Shown one piece after another: positions 9,673 through 17,746 of a stretch of 48,051 nucleotides of DNA. The position numbers and the translations under genes were made by a program. This DNA is from an uncultured Parabacteroides sp. GTDB lineage: Bacteria > Bacteroidota > Bacteroidia > Bacteroidales > Tannerellaceae. How positions within the stretch are numbered: position 1 is the first letter of the stretch; each line of letters starts with the position of its first letter. The notes under the pieces were generated by a model. The model made no database searches and was not told where the DNA came from. It saw only the letters and a program-made list of their open reading frames with translations. The stretch covers positions 1-48,051 of the forward strand of contig USAD01000001.1 in NCBI GenBank assembly GCA_900552415.1. The letters run 5' to 3'.

Positions 9673-9736
9673 CCAACGGTAAATAGCAAGCAGCTTTGGT
9701 TTAACCCAAACCAGAGGCTTGCTATTTACCGTTTGG
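9673..9736 (+). terminator. Long (about 28-bp) hairpin downstream of the radical SAM gene
   Basis: GGTAAATAGCAAGC in the left arm matches GCTTGCTATTTACC in the right arm perfectly. The stem extends outward through CCAAC/GTTTGG and inward through GCTTTGGTTT/AAACCAGAGGC, with a loop near 9703-9707. No T-tract follows, so it is either an atypical terminator, a 3'-end stabiliser or a palindromic repeat. Confidence 0.55.
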
Positions 9737-9781
9737 TCATATTCCTTGCCGTTATTTTAAAGATAAATCCAAAGTTTTTGC

Positions 9782-9789
9782 TATATTTG
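9782..9789 (+). promoter_or_regulatory. Bacteroidetes -7 element for the response regulator operon
   Basis: TATATTTG matches TAnnTTTG exactly, 23 bp before the ATG at 9813. No TTG lies at the expected distance upstream, so the promoter may depend on an activator. Confidence 0.6.
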
Positions 9790-9812
9790 CTTTTGCCCAA
9801 TTAAGTGATAAC

Positions 9813-10493
9813 ATGAAGATATTAATTATAGAAGATGACCCGTCGTTGCAGGAGATCATCAAAAAGTCTTTGGAAAAGGAACGGTATGTCGTCGAGACAG
9901 CCGATAATTACCAGGCTGCCTTACTCAAGTTGGATGACTATGACTACGACTGTATTTTGCTCGATATCATGCTTCCCGGAGGAAGTGGCCTGCAAATCCT
10001 GGAATCACTGAAGAAAGAAAGGCGGAAAGAAAATGTCATTATCATTTCTGCTAAAGATTCATGGGAAGATAAGGTAGCCGGTCTGGATTTGGGAGCAGAT
10101 GATTATCTGGCAAAGCCTTTTCATCTGGCAGAACTGAATGCGCGGATCAAAAGTGTGATCCGCAGAAATAATCATGGAGGAGAACAGCTGATTACATTAG
10201 ATAACATAGAAGTCAACCCGTCTACGTTTGAAGTCAAGGTAGATCAACAGCCGGTTGATTTAAGCCGGAAAGAGTATGATATCCTACTCTATTTTATTAA
10301 CCGCCCGAACCGGTTGATTAATAAGCAGACATTGGCGGAATCAGTATGGGGAGATCATATCGACCAGGTTGATAACTTCGACTTTATCTATGCTCAGATC
10401 AAGAATCTCCGGAAGAAACTGAAAGAAGCCGGAGCCGGTCCGGAAATCAAAGCCGTTTACGGCATCGGCTACAAATTAATTACGAATAATTGA
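9813..10493 (+). CDS. Response regulator, OmpR/PhoB family
   Basis: A 226-residue two-component regulator. The receiver domain (about 1-115) has the acidic pocket EDD at residues 7-9, the phospho-acceptor Asp51 in LLDIMLPGG, and the conserved Lys in LAKPFH near residue 102. A winged-helix DNA-binding domain (about 130-226) follows, with SRKEYDILLYF and the terminal hairpin VYGIGYKL. The cognate kinase begins 2 bp after its stop. Genes downstream encode two exported PepSY-like proteins, a likely target or sensory partner (inference). It has its own TATATTTG promoter element. Confidence 0.95.
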   Translation: MKILIIEDDPSLQEIIKKSLEKERYVVETADNYQAALLKLDDYDYDCILLDIMLPGGSGLQILESLKKERRKENVIIISAKDSWEDKVAGLDLGADDYLAKPFHLAELNARIKSVIRRNNHGGEQLITLDNIEVNPSTFEVKVDQQPVDLSRKEYDILLYFINRPNRLINKQTLAESVWGDHIDQVDNFDFIYAQIKNLRKKLKEAGAGPEIKAVYGIGYKLITNN

Positions 10494-10495
10494 TT

Positions 10496-11767
10496 ATGAA
10501 ACTCTTCTATCGCGTCATAGGACGATTGTCTGTTGCCTTGATCATTATCCTGACCATATGGGCAGGATTGTTTTACTATACCCTGATGGATGAAGTCAAT
10601 GACGAAGTTGATGATGCGCTGGAAGACTATTCGGAAGTGATTATTACCCGGCATCTGGCTGGAGAAAAGCTGCCATCACATAACAATGGTTCCAACAACC
10701 AATACTTTCTCCAGGAAATTGACGAGGCTTATGCGGCTTCTCATCCTCATATTCAATATACCGATTCGATGGTATATATTACAGAAAAGAAAGAAACAGA
10801 ACCGGCCCGAATCCTGAAAACCATCTTCCAAGACCGGAATGACCAATATTATATGTTGACAGTCTCGACGCCGTCTATTGAAAAAGCCGATCTGATTTCG
10901 TCTATCTGGTTCTGGATCATGTTCCTGTACGGGGTTTTACTACTTACGATTCTGCTGATCAATGTGCTGGTTTATCGACAGAATATGAAACCTTTGTACA
11001 AACTTTTAGACTGGCTGGACACTTATACCTTAGGGAAAAACAACCGACCACTGGACAATCCGACTGATGTAACTGAGTTTCGTAAGTTAAATGAGGCTTT
11101 GATCCGCAGTACTTCCCATAATGAAGCTATTTATGAGCAGCAGAAACAGTTTATAGGAAATGCTTCCCACGAAATACAAACACCCTTGGCGATCTGCCAG
11201 AACCGGATTGAAATGTTAATGGACGATGATACGATGTCGGAACGGCAGATGGAAGAATTGAGCAAGGTTTATCAGACACTCGAACATATCTCGAAGCTGA
11301 ATAAGTCGCTGTTGCTGATTTCGAAGATTGAAAACGGACAATTTCCAGAGAGTTCAACGATCCGGATAAATTTGTTAGTGCACAAATACCTGGATGATTT
11401 CAAGGAAGTATTCGATTATAAACATATCCATGTATCCATAGAAGAAAGAGCTTCCTTTGAGGTTTATATGAACGAGACACTGGCTTCTATTCTTATCACG
11501 AATTTATTGAAGAATGCCTTTGTTCATAATGTTAAAGACGGGCAGATTGCTATCCGGATCTCAGCTCATGATTTGATCGTCAGCAATACAGCTGAAAGTG
11601 GAGCTTTGGATGAGAACCAAATTTTCACCCGCTTCTATCAGGGCAAGAAGAAAGAACAGTCCACCGGATTAGGCTTGGCCATTGTCGATACAATTTGCCG
11701 CTTATATTCCTTTTCTATACATTATTATTATAAGGACGGAAACCATTTCTTTCACTTTTCTACCTGA
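10496..11767 (+). CDS. Sensor histidine kinase
   Basis: A 423-residue membrane kinase partnering the preceding response regulator. I use the ATG at 10496; a TTG two codons earlier is the other option. It has TM1 at about residues 7-30, a periplasmic loop of roughly 100 residues, TM2 near 135-160, then a HisKA domain with phospho-acceptor His in NASHEIQTPL near residue 225, and a HATPase domain with N box (NLLKNAFVHN) and G2 box (TGLGLAI). The G1 region reads IVSNTAESG instead of the usual DNGxG, a variation seen in other Bacteroidetes kinases. No HAMP domain is obvious. The periplasmic signal is unknown. Confidence 0.92.
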   Translation: MKLFYRVIGRLSVALIIILTIWAGLFYYTLMDEVNDEVDDALEDYSEVIITRHLAGEKLPSHNNGSNNQYFLQEIDEAYAASHPHIQYTDSMVYITEKKETEPARILKTIFQDRNDQYYMLTVSTPSIEKADLISSIWFWIMFLYGVLLLTILLINVLVYRQNMKPLYKLLDWLDTYTLGKNNRPLDNPTDVTEFRKLNEALIRSTSHNEAIYEQQKQFIGNASHEIQTPLAICQNRIEMLMDDDTMSERQMEELSKVYQTLEHISKLNKSLLLISKIENGQFPESSTIRINLLVHKYLDDFKEVFDYKHIHVSIEERASFEVYMNETLASILITNLLKNAFVHNVKDGQIAIRISAHDLIVSNTAESGALDENQIFTRFYQGKKKEQSTGLGLAIVDTICRLYSFSIHYYYKDGNHFFHFST

Positions 11768-11850
11768 AATTTGAAGAAAAAGCTGAAAAATTCAAATTCT
11801 TTTCAGAATTGGTCTTCATCTTTGTCGTAGAAATTTAATGAAAGTATAAA

Positions 11851-11855
11851 GGAGG
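11851..11855 (+). promoter_or_regulatory. Strong Shine-Dalgarno site before the PepSY-like gene
   Basis: GGAGG sits 7 bp before the ATG at 11863. Such sites are uncommon in Bacteroidetes; here it fixes the start. Confidence 0.6.
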
Positions 11856-11862
11856 ATTCGAT

Positions 11863-12300
11863 ATGAAAAGGATATGTATGACTCTCGTGTTAGCTACTAC
11901 CCTGTTATTACCGGCTTATGCGGATGATGACAAACCAATACAGTTTTCTCAATTACCACAGACTGCACAACAATTCGTGAACAAGAATTTTGGTGACAAG
12001 AAAGTGGCACTTGCCAAAATGGAATCCGATTTCTTCGGAAAGAATTATGATGTCATCTTCGTAAATGGAGATAAAGTTGAATTCGACCGTTCAGGAAATT
12101 GGGAAAAGATTAAATGTAAATATAGTGAGGTACCGGCTTCATTGATACCCAATCAGATCCAGACTTATGTTCGGAGTAATTATCCGGATAGTAAGATTAT
12201 TGAACTGGAAAAAGAAAAAAATACGTATGAAGCCAAACTATCCAATGGTTGGGAACTGAAATTTAATAAGAACTTTGAATTAATTGATTTAGATAAATAA
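11863..12300 (+). CDS. Exported PepSY-like (DUF2874) protein
   Basis: A 145-residue protein with a cleavable signal peptide (about 1-20, ending AYA) and a single PepSY-like domain of the type found in Bacteroidetes (BLIP-like fold). Two related halves are visible, each starting with a proline-containing helix (LPQTAQQFVNKNF and VPASLIPNQIQTYVRSNY) followed by beta strands. PepSY domains are thought to bind or inhibit proteins in the periplasm. It comes 95 bp after the sensor kinase and 14 bp before a second PepSY-like gene, so it is likely part of the same regulon. The function is not known. Confidence 0.8.
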   Translation: MKRICMTLVLATTLLLPAYADDDKPIQFSQLPQTAQQFVNKNFGDKKVALAKMESDFFGKNYDVIFVNGDKVEFDRSGNWEKIKCKYSEVPASLIPNQIQTYVRSNYPDSKIIELEKEKNTYEAKLSNGWELKFNKNFELIDLDK

Positions 12301-12314
12301 AATATAAGAGAGCT

Positions 12315-13151
12315 ATGAATATCAAGTTATTGACAATGATTGCCGCAACAATGTGCGGAACCTGTTTTGTGAGTTGCGATGATGACTATATGGATGTATC
12401 AAACCTTCCAACGGACATTCAAAATGAATTCATGACAATGTATCCGAATGCCAAGGTGGAAGAATGGGAACAAAAGTTGGGTTATTCTGTAGTAGATTTC
12501 CGCTTGAATGGATTTGATGCCGAAGCGTGGTTTGGAGCAAATGGCTGGGTAATGACAGAGACCGACATTCCTTACCAGTCACTGCCCGAAGCCGTTAAAA
12601 AGGTATTTGAATCGAGCCAATATGCCAGCTGGAGAGTTGAGGACGTTGACAAAGTTGAACGTATTAGTACAGAAACAGTTTATGTGATTGAAGTGGAAAG
12701 CGGAGAAAGAGATATTGATCTGTATTACACATCAAGCGGTATTCTGATTAAGGACCAGACTGATCCTGGTACTACTGATAATAATCCTTATCTGCCGGAA
12801 CAGACTCCGACCGATATCGAATCGATGGTAAAAGAAATGTATCCGAATGCGGTTATCATTGAAACAGACCGTGACAATGGAAATATCGAAGTGGATATCA
12901 TTGATCAGAATATCGGGAAGGAAGTTGTATTCAATTCAGCCAATGAGTGGATTTATACTTCCTGGGATATTCATCCGAACCTGTTGCCGGATGTTATCAA
13001 AGCGACACTTACTGCCAGCTATTCGGATTATCGCATAGATGATGCTGATTTCTATGAAACTCCAACAGGTAACTACTATATGGTTGAAGTAGAAAAAGGA
13101 AATAGAGAACAGTATGTCCGCATTGCTGAAAATGGAGAAATACTGCAATAA
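12315..13151 (+). CDS. PepSY-like lipoprotein with two tandem domains
   Basis: A 278-residue lipoprotein with a signal sequence ending in lipobox FVSC. The mature part holds two copies of a PepSY-like unit, recognisable from LPTDIQNEFMTMYPNAKVEEWE (about 31-150) and TPTDIESMVKEMYPNAVIIETD (about 165-278), joined by a short Thr/Pro/Asn-rich linker. The very acidic start of the mature protein (DDDYMD) suggests a surface or periplasmic tether. It is downstream of the two-component system and the smaller PepSY protein, so the four genes look like one regulatory unit. It is followed by a bidirectional terminator. Confidence 0.8.
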   Translation: MNIKLLTMIAATMCGTCFVSCDDDYMDVSNLPTDIQNEFMTMYPNAKVEEWEQKLGYSVVDFRLNGFDAEAWFGANGWVMTETDIPYQSLPEAVKKVFESSQYASWRVEDVDKVERISTETVYVIEVESGERDIDLYYTSSGILIKDQTDPGTTDNNPYLPEQTPTDIESMVKEMYPNAVIIETDRDNGNIEVDIIDQNIGKEVVFNSANEWIYTSWDIHPNLLPDVIKATLTASYSDYRIDDADFYETPTGNYYMVEVEKGNREQYVRIAENGEILQ

Positions 13152-13188
13152 AAGATATATTTCCACGAACCCTTAGCTTGAATTAATA

Positions 13189-13242
13189 AAAACCGGGTAT
13201 TTTAAATTTCAGCTTTTCCCTGAAGAATAAAATCCCGGTTTT
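13189..13242. terminator. Bidirectional terminator between convergent genes
   Basis: The arms AAAACCGGG (13189-13197) and CCCGGTTTT (13234-13242) pair, and the interior also pairs in part (TTCAG with CTGAA). It serves the PepSY genes on the plus strand and the TonB receptor on the minus strand. Confidence 0.85.
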
Positions 13243-13247
13243 CCCAT

Positions 13248-15968
13248 TTAGAAACGATTTAACTCCGAATCGATATTCAAATGTTTTTCTTTTCGTTTTT
13301 CCGAGCCGCCAAAGGTATATGTGAAGTTTAACCGGAACATACGTGATTCGCCGTAGCCATAGTTGATGGATTCAAAGCCTCCGAAGTAATTGATACCGTC
13401 TCCCCAGTGGTTCGACCAGAAAACATCCGATAAGGAGAGCTTGACAGCGGCTTTTCCCTGACAGAATTTCTTCTGGAAACCGATATCTACAAATCCGGTC
13501 GGGTTCATGACTTCCGTTGAGCCGCCCAGCCGTTTGGTCAGATACACACCCAATACTTCCGAGCGTATGCCCCAGCATAAAGGGAACGAGGTTTGCAAAG
13601 AGAAATTTCCGGCCCAGCGTTTTCGCTGATAGTGCCGCTGCACATCAAATGCCATCTGGTTATCCAGGTAATAAGCATTTCCGGAAAGAGTCAGATTCCA
13701 TCCGGGAAGTAACCGGAGAGCCTGCGAGACCGAGATGCCCCAATAAGATTGCTTACCTAAGTTACGAGGCTCCATCACGATCTTGTCCGGGCCCAATGTA
13801 TCGGTTACCTGCACTTGATAATCGGTCGTGTGGGAATAAGATACTTCAACCGAAGTCTGGTCGTATTGATATTGCAAACTGATCCGACTGGTCTTCTGAG
13901 GTTTTAGGAACGGATTTCCTTTCCAGGTTGATAAGCCATCCAAGGCTTGCTCAATCGGATTCAAATCTGAATAAACAGGACGGTCGATGCGTCTTCCGTA
14001 ACTCAACGACCAGCTTTGCTTATCGTCTGGGCGGAATGTAACACTAGCCGAAGGGAAAAGATCTACATAATCCCGGCGTACATGGCTTTCTTCGTTCTTA
14101 CTTCCTGTTACCGGCATCAGATGAGCATCCGAATGGGTATATTCGGCACGAAGTCCCACGTTGGCATTCCATTTCTCCCCCAAATGGAAATCATATAAAA
14201 GGTATGCCGCCAGAATAGATTCCAGATAAGAGAAATCGTTGGAAATATCCTTATCCAGCACGTCTTCCTGTGGTAATACTTGGAAATATTGATACGTATT
14301 CCGAGAAGAAACATTGGAAAATTTCATACCGCCCAAGATTTCTCCCGGACCGGCAGTTTCTTTATAATGGGTTGACAAGGCATATAGACGAATGTCTCGC
14401 CCACCCAACGAACGGTAATTCCCGACGGAATCCAGCTCTCCAGCCGGCGAATAATAAGTATTGGGCTGATAAATACGGGAATTTCCATCAAACCAGCCAT
14501 AATCCGCATCGAAAGTGAATGTCCGTTCATCCGGTAATTCATACGTATAATTGAAATTGAAGTTATATCGGGCTGCTTTCTGATGTTCATACTGGCTTTC
14601 TGAAGCGAGTGAATACAAAAGATGACTGCGCTCATAATCATCATACACATCGGTGTGCGTATAGATTGAACCCGGACCGAATACAAAATTTCCCGTTCCC
14701 TGTACACCAACTGTATGATGTTCTGCCAACTGATAATCTGCACCGAGAGTAGCAGCTACTGTATTCCGCTTGTCAGTATCAGTAGACTGGCTGTCAAAGA
14801 GTTTTCCGCTCTGTTTTCGTTCACTCCCGTAATACAGATTCGAATGGCCGAAGTTATGACTGTAATTTCCATATATATTCCACTTTCCCGTGGAATAGTT
14901 GAATGCCGTCTCCAGATTCTGCTTCGGGTTAAACCAATAAGCAGCTCCGACATTCAGCATCATCTGAAAGCCGGCATCTCTTCTTTTCTTCAGTACGATA
15001 TTCAGAATACCGCCCGAACCGGCCGCATCGTACTGGGCCGATGCATTCGACATGACTTCGATTTGCTTGATATTGGCAGAAGAGGTCGATTTAAGCAGAT
15101 CTACGATTTCTGCCTGCTGCATATAGGTCGGTTTACCATTCAGCAGAATCAGAATGCTGCTTCTGCCATTCAGACTGATGGTCTTGCTTTCTTCCTGAAT
15201 GGAAATTCCCGGCAACTGCTTCAAGACATCGAAGGCATTGGAACCTTGCGCATTGATGCTGTTCTCTACATTGAATACCAGTTTACCGGGTTTCTGCTCG
15301 AGAACCGGCTGTGTCTTCTCTCCGATTACTACAACTTTTTCCAGCACCTGCGATTCTTCTTCCAAGACAATTACGGGGAGTTCATGTTTTTCTTCTGCAT
15401 TGAATACAGAAGAGAGATAAGGCTTATATCCCAGACAAGTCACAGATAAGCATAAGTTTCCGTGACTACGGGGAAAAGAGAATCTACCTTCCGCGTCTGT
15501 AATAGCTTGGCTAACGGGCTGGCCTTGGGCCGAATCAACCAGGCAGACAAAAGCGGCTTCGATAGCTTGTTGTTGCTTGTTGATGATTTGTCCTGTTATT
15601 CCCTCGGCTTTCTTCTTGATGGAGCTGACGCCGAGCGATTGAATGTCTGGTTTATGCTGCTTCTTACGAATGACAATGTGGTTTTGTTTGCGGATATAGG
15701 TCAGCGGTAAATCTGCCAAGAGTGAATCTAAGGTCTGTTCGATTGTCGGTTTCCATTCAGTCATTCTTACCTGAAAAGTACTGACATCCTCATACGTAAA
15801 GACAAGGGTTTGTCCGTAATGGGTTTCCAATTCCTTCAGTGCTTCGACCAACGAAACACGATCTTCTTGATAATACATCCTGTTGAGATAATCGACTTCC
15901 GGCAAAGCTTGTATCCACATACAACTGCTCCACCACAGAATAAGCGAACAACCGATGACTCTTTTCAT
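13248..15968 (-). CDS. TonB-dependent outer-membrane receptor with N-terminal STN signalling domain
   Basis: A 906-residue outer-membrane receptor. Order: signal peptide (about 1-22); STN (secretin/TonB short N-terminal) domain about 30-95, the part that contacts a FecR anti-sigma factor; a carboxypeptidase-regulatory-like beta domain about 125-210; a plug about 215-330, with the SINAQGSNAFDVLKQLPGIS stretch; and an outer-membrane beta-barrel of the family-14 type to the end (final strands RMFRLNFTYTFGG). It lies last in the sulfatase/sigma/FecR/receptor row. No SusD partner is present, which argues against a classical Sus glycan importer and for a signalling receptor or a siderophore/peptide receptor. 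A strong GGAGGA ribosome site precedes it. Confidence 0.9.
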   Translation of the reverse strand: MKRVIGCSLILWWSSCMWIQALPEVDYLNRMYYQEDRVSLVEALKELETHYGQTLVFTYEDVSTFQVRMTEWKPTIEQTLDSLLADLPLTYIRKQNHIVIRKKQHKPDIQSLGVSSIKKKAEGITGQIINKQQQAIEAAFVCLVDSAQGQPVSQAITDAEGRFSFPRSHGNLCLSVTCLGYKPYLSSVFNAEEKHELPVIVLEEESQVLEKVVVIGEKTQPVLEQKPGKLVFNVENSINAQGSNAFDVLKQLPGISIQEESKTISLNGRSSILILLNGKPTYMQQAEIVDLLKSTSSANIKQIEVMSNASAQYDAAGSGGILNIVLKKRRDAGFQMMLNVGAAYWFNPKQNLETAFNYSTGKWNIYGNYSHNFGHSNLYYGSERKQSGKLFDSQSTDTDKRNTVAATLGADYQLAEHHTVGVQGTGNFVFGPGSIYTHTDVYDDYERSHLLYSLASESQYEHQKAARYNFNFNYTYELPDERTFTFDADYGWFDGNSRIYQPNTYYSPAGELDSVGNYRSLGGRDIRLYALSTHYKETAGPGEILGGMKFSNVSSRNTYQYFQVLPQEDVLDKDISNDFSYLESILAAYLLYDFHLGEKWNANVGLRAEYTHSDAHLMPVTGSKNEESHVRRDYVDLFPSASVTFRPDDKQSWSLSYGRRIDRPVYSDLNPIEQALDGLSTWKGNPFLKPQKTSRISLQYQYDQTSVEVSYSHTTDYQVQVTDTLGPDKIVMEPRNLGKQSYWGISVSQALRLLPGWNLTLSGNAYYLDNQMAFDVQRHYQRKRWAGNFSLQTSFPLCWGIRSEVLGVYLTKRLGGSTEVMNPTGFVDIGFQKKFCQGKAAVKLSLSDVFWSNHWGDGINYFGGFESINYGYGESRMFRLNFTYTFGGSEKRKEKHLNIDSELNRF

Positions 15969-15971
15969 GAT

Positions 15972-15977
15972 TCCTCC
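15972..15977 (-). promoter_or_regulatory. Strong ribosome-binding site for the TonB receptor
   Basis: On the minus strand this reads GGAGGA, 3-4 bp before the start codon at 15968. It supports this start and separate, efficient initiation after the 84-bp gap from FecR. Confidence 0.55.
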
Positions 15978-16052
15978 TTTTAAGTTCCACAGAAAAGCAT
16001 TTTAATCATGCCTTTTATGGTAATACAGGTGAAAGGGAAATCGGGTACCTCG

Positions 16053-17099
16053 TTATTGCACAAAAATGGTATTTTCTTTCTTTACCAGACGAAATCCGCC
16101 CAGCTCATTCAGGATATCAAGGATATTTTCCAGCTCCAATGAACGCTTGCATCTGAAGTGAAGGTTACGTGTCATTGCTTCCGGATGAAGAACGGTTACA
16201 TTGATATTATACCAGCGGCCTAATTCACAGAGAACTTCCGATAAAGGAGCATCATCAAATGAAAAATATCCGGATGTCCACATTGGACGAGACGTCTCTC
16301 CTTTCTCCTGAATGATAACTTTTCCGTCTTCCAGCAAGGAAGCATCGTCACCAGGCTTCATGATTTCCGGATTTTCTGTAGCTTCCGATTCAACAGCCAG
16401 GCTTCCAGTCAGCAGGGTAATATGTATTTGTTCTTGTTCGTAATGGCGGATATTAAAGCTTGTTCCCAATACACAGGCCTTGGCCGTACCTGCCTGCACG
16501 ACAAACGGGTGTTCTGAATCCTTCCTGACTTCAAAATAGGCTTCACCTTCCAATGTAGTAAGGCGTTTTCCCTTTTGTGTATAACGGAGTCGGCTATGGG
16601 CATTTAAGATCACCAGGCTGCTATCGGGCAATATCACCCGAAGATTCTTCCCTGACGGGGTTTCTATAATATAATGTTCTTTCCCACGATAGGTGTCATC
16701 CAGTAAATTCAATTCATCCTGTAGAATAATCTCTTGTGAGCCATCACTTCCTGTCAAGATGCAACCGGGCTCTTGCTTTACTGCTGTAAAAAGATCATAG
16801 CTGGTGACTTCTGATTCTGCTGTGAAAGACAGATATCTGGCTACCGCAATGAGAATAACAGCAGCAGCTCCTATCATCGTATAGAGAATACGTTTCCGGT
16901 TTGACCGCTTTCTTTTACAGGAAAAGTCCTTCCACGCCTGATCTGCCGGAAACATCTTTTCTATATCTTGCTCTGCACATATACGTCCGGCTTCCCGTAG
17001 CAACTGGCTATCCGAAGCTGACAGGTTTTCTGTTTTCTTTTCCGAAGTTCCCGTTTGATGTTCTCTATCCTTATAATTCTTCTCTTCCATAATCACCAT
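16053..17099 (-). CDS. FecR-family anti-sigma factor
   Basis: A 348-residue inner-membrane regulator that holds the adjacent ECF sigma factor until the receptor signals. The N-terminal ~70 residues are cytoplasmic (anti-sigma part). One TM segment follows near 71-90. The periplasmic FecR domain (about 130-240) has GKNLRVILPDSSLVILN and EGEAYFEV, and a DUF4974 domain occupies the last ~75 residues (FSFDDAPLSEVLCELGRWYNI), the Bacteroidetes version that meets the STN domain. The start could equally be the ATG at 17090 (MEEKNYK). The sigma gene ends 12 bp upstream. Confidence 0.92.
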   Translation of the reverse strand: MVIMEEKNYKDREHQTGTSEKKTENLSASDSQLLREAGRICAEQDIEKMFPADQAWKDFSCKRKRSNRKRILYTMIGAAAVILIAVARYLSFTAESEVTSYDLFTAVKQEPGCILTGSDGSQEIILQDELNLLDDTYRGKEHYIIETPSGKNLRVILPDSSLVILNAHSRLRYTQKGKRLTTLEGEAYFEVRKDSEHPFVVQAGTAKACVLGTSFNIRHYEQEQIHITLLTGSLAVESEATENPEIMKPGDDASLLEDGKVIIQEKGETSRPMWTSGYFSFDDAPLSEVLCELGRWYNINVTVLHPEAMTRNLHFRCKRSLELENILDILNELGGFRLVKKENTIFVQ

Positions 17100-17111
17100 G
17101 ATTGTTTGAAT

Positions 17112-17618
17112 TCATTCAGACTTCTGTACCGCTTCCCGTAATACCTTCAAGGCTTTCATGATATGTTTCTTGACAGCATCGGGCGTGATTTGCAATTCCG
17201 AAGCTACCTCTTTATAGGTTTTACGATGAAAATAACATTGGCTCAATATATAACGGGTTTTATCCGGTAATTCATTACAGACAGATTCAATCTTTTCCAG
17301 TATCCGTTCTCTGTCCTCCCAATCCATTTCTTCCTCCAACAAATCCGATTCCGTGAAAGAAGCTCCATATTGTTGTTGTACTTTCCGATGTTCCAGCAGG
17401 TTTAAGCATCTGTTTCTGACAATTGTCATCAGATAGGTATCCGCTGTATCCATCTGAAGCGTATGAAACTTATTCCAAACCGCCTCGAAAGCATCATTTA
17501 CCACATCCTTCGACTCCTCTATATCATTCAGATATTGATAGGCAAGTCCGCACAGACGGGAATAATTCTTCTTAAACAGTTGCTCGAAGAGGCTTCTTTT
17601 GTCCGATTTGTTCAGCAT
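17112..17618 (-). CDS. ECF RNA polymerase sigma factor (FecI/Bacteroidetes type)
   Basis: A 168-residue sigma-70 family factor with region 2 (about 10-80; FEQLFKKNYSRLCGLAYQYLND, then EAVWNKF) and region 4 HTH (about 110-162; YKEVASELQITPDAVKKHI). There is no region 3 and no signal peptide. It is followed at 12 bp by its FecR anti-sigma and then by a TonB receptor with STN domain, the full cell-surface signalling set. The 128 bp upstream hold a 71-nt hairpin at 17665-17735. Its target promoter is expected upstream of the receptor or of this operon, but I could not identify a motif. Confidence 0.93.
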   Translation of the reverse strand: MLNKSDKRSLFEQLFKKNYSRLCGLAYQYLNDIEESKDVVNDAFEAVWNKFHTLQMDTADTYLMTIVRNRCLNLLEHRKVQQQYGASFTESDLLEEEMDWEDRERILEKIESVCNELPDKTRYILSQCYFHRKTYKEVASELQITPDAVKKHIMKALKVLREAVQKSE

Positions 17619-17664
17619 TTATGGAAAGGTATAATAAGAGAAGAAAGTTCCTTAAACAGCATCT

Positions 17665-17735
17665 ACTCTGGTGAGACTGGCACACGAACATAGGTGGCCC
17701 GAAAGCATCAGCCTTTGTGTATCAGTCTCACCGGA
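17665..17735 (-). other. 71-nt structured element upstream of the sigma gene
   Basis: CTCTGGTGAGACTG (17665-17678) pairs with CAGTCTCACCGGAG (17722-17735), 14 bp with one G:U. The stem continues after a short bulge with ACACGAA paired to TTTGTGT. It lies between the sulfatase stop and the sigma start, all on the minus strand, with no T-tract on either side. It may be the sulfatase 3'-end structure, an attenuator or a palindromic repeat. Confidence 0.55.
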
Positions 17736-17746
17736 GCGAGTAAGTC

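Noticed and set aside
17665..17735. tRNA or known riboswitch
   Set aside because: The outer stem is 14 bp, too long for a tRNA acceptor; no anticodon or T-arm consensus, and no cobalamin, TPP or SAM core sequences were found.
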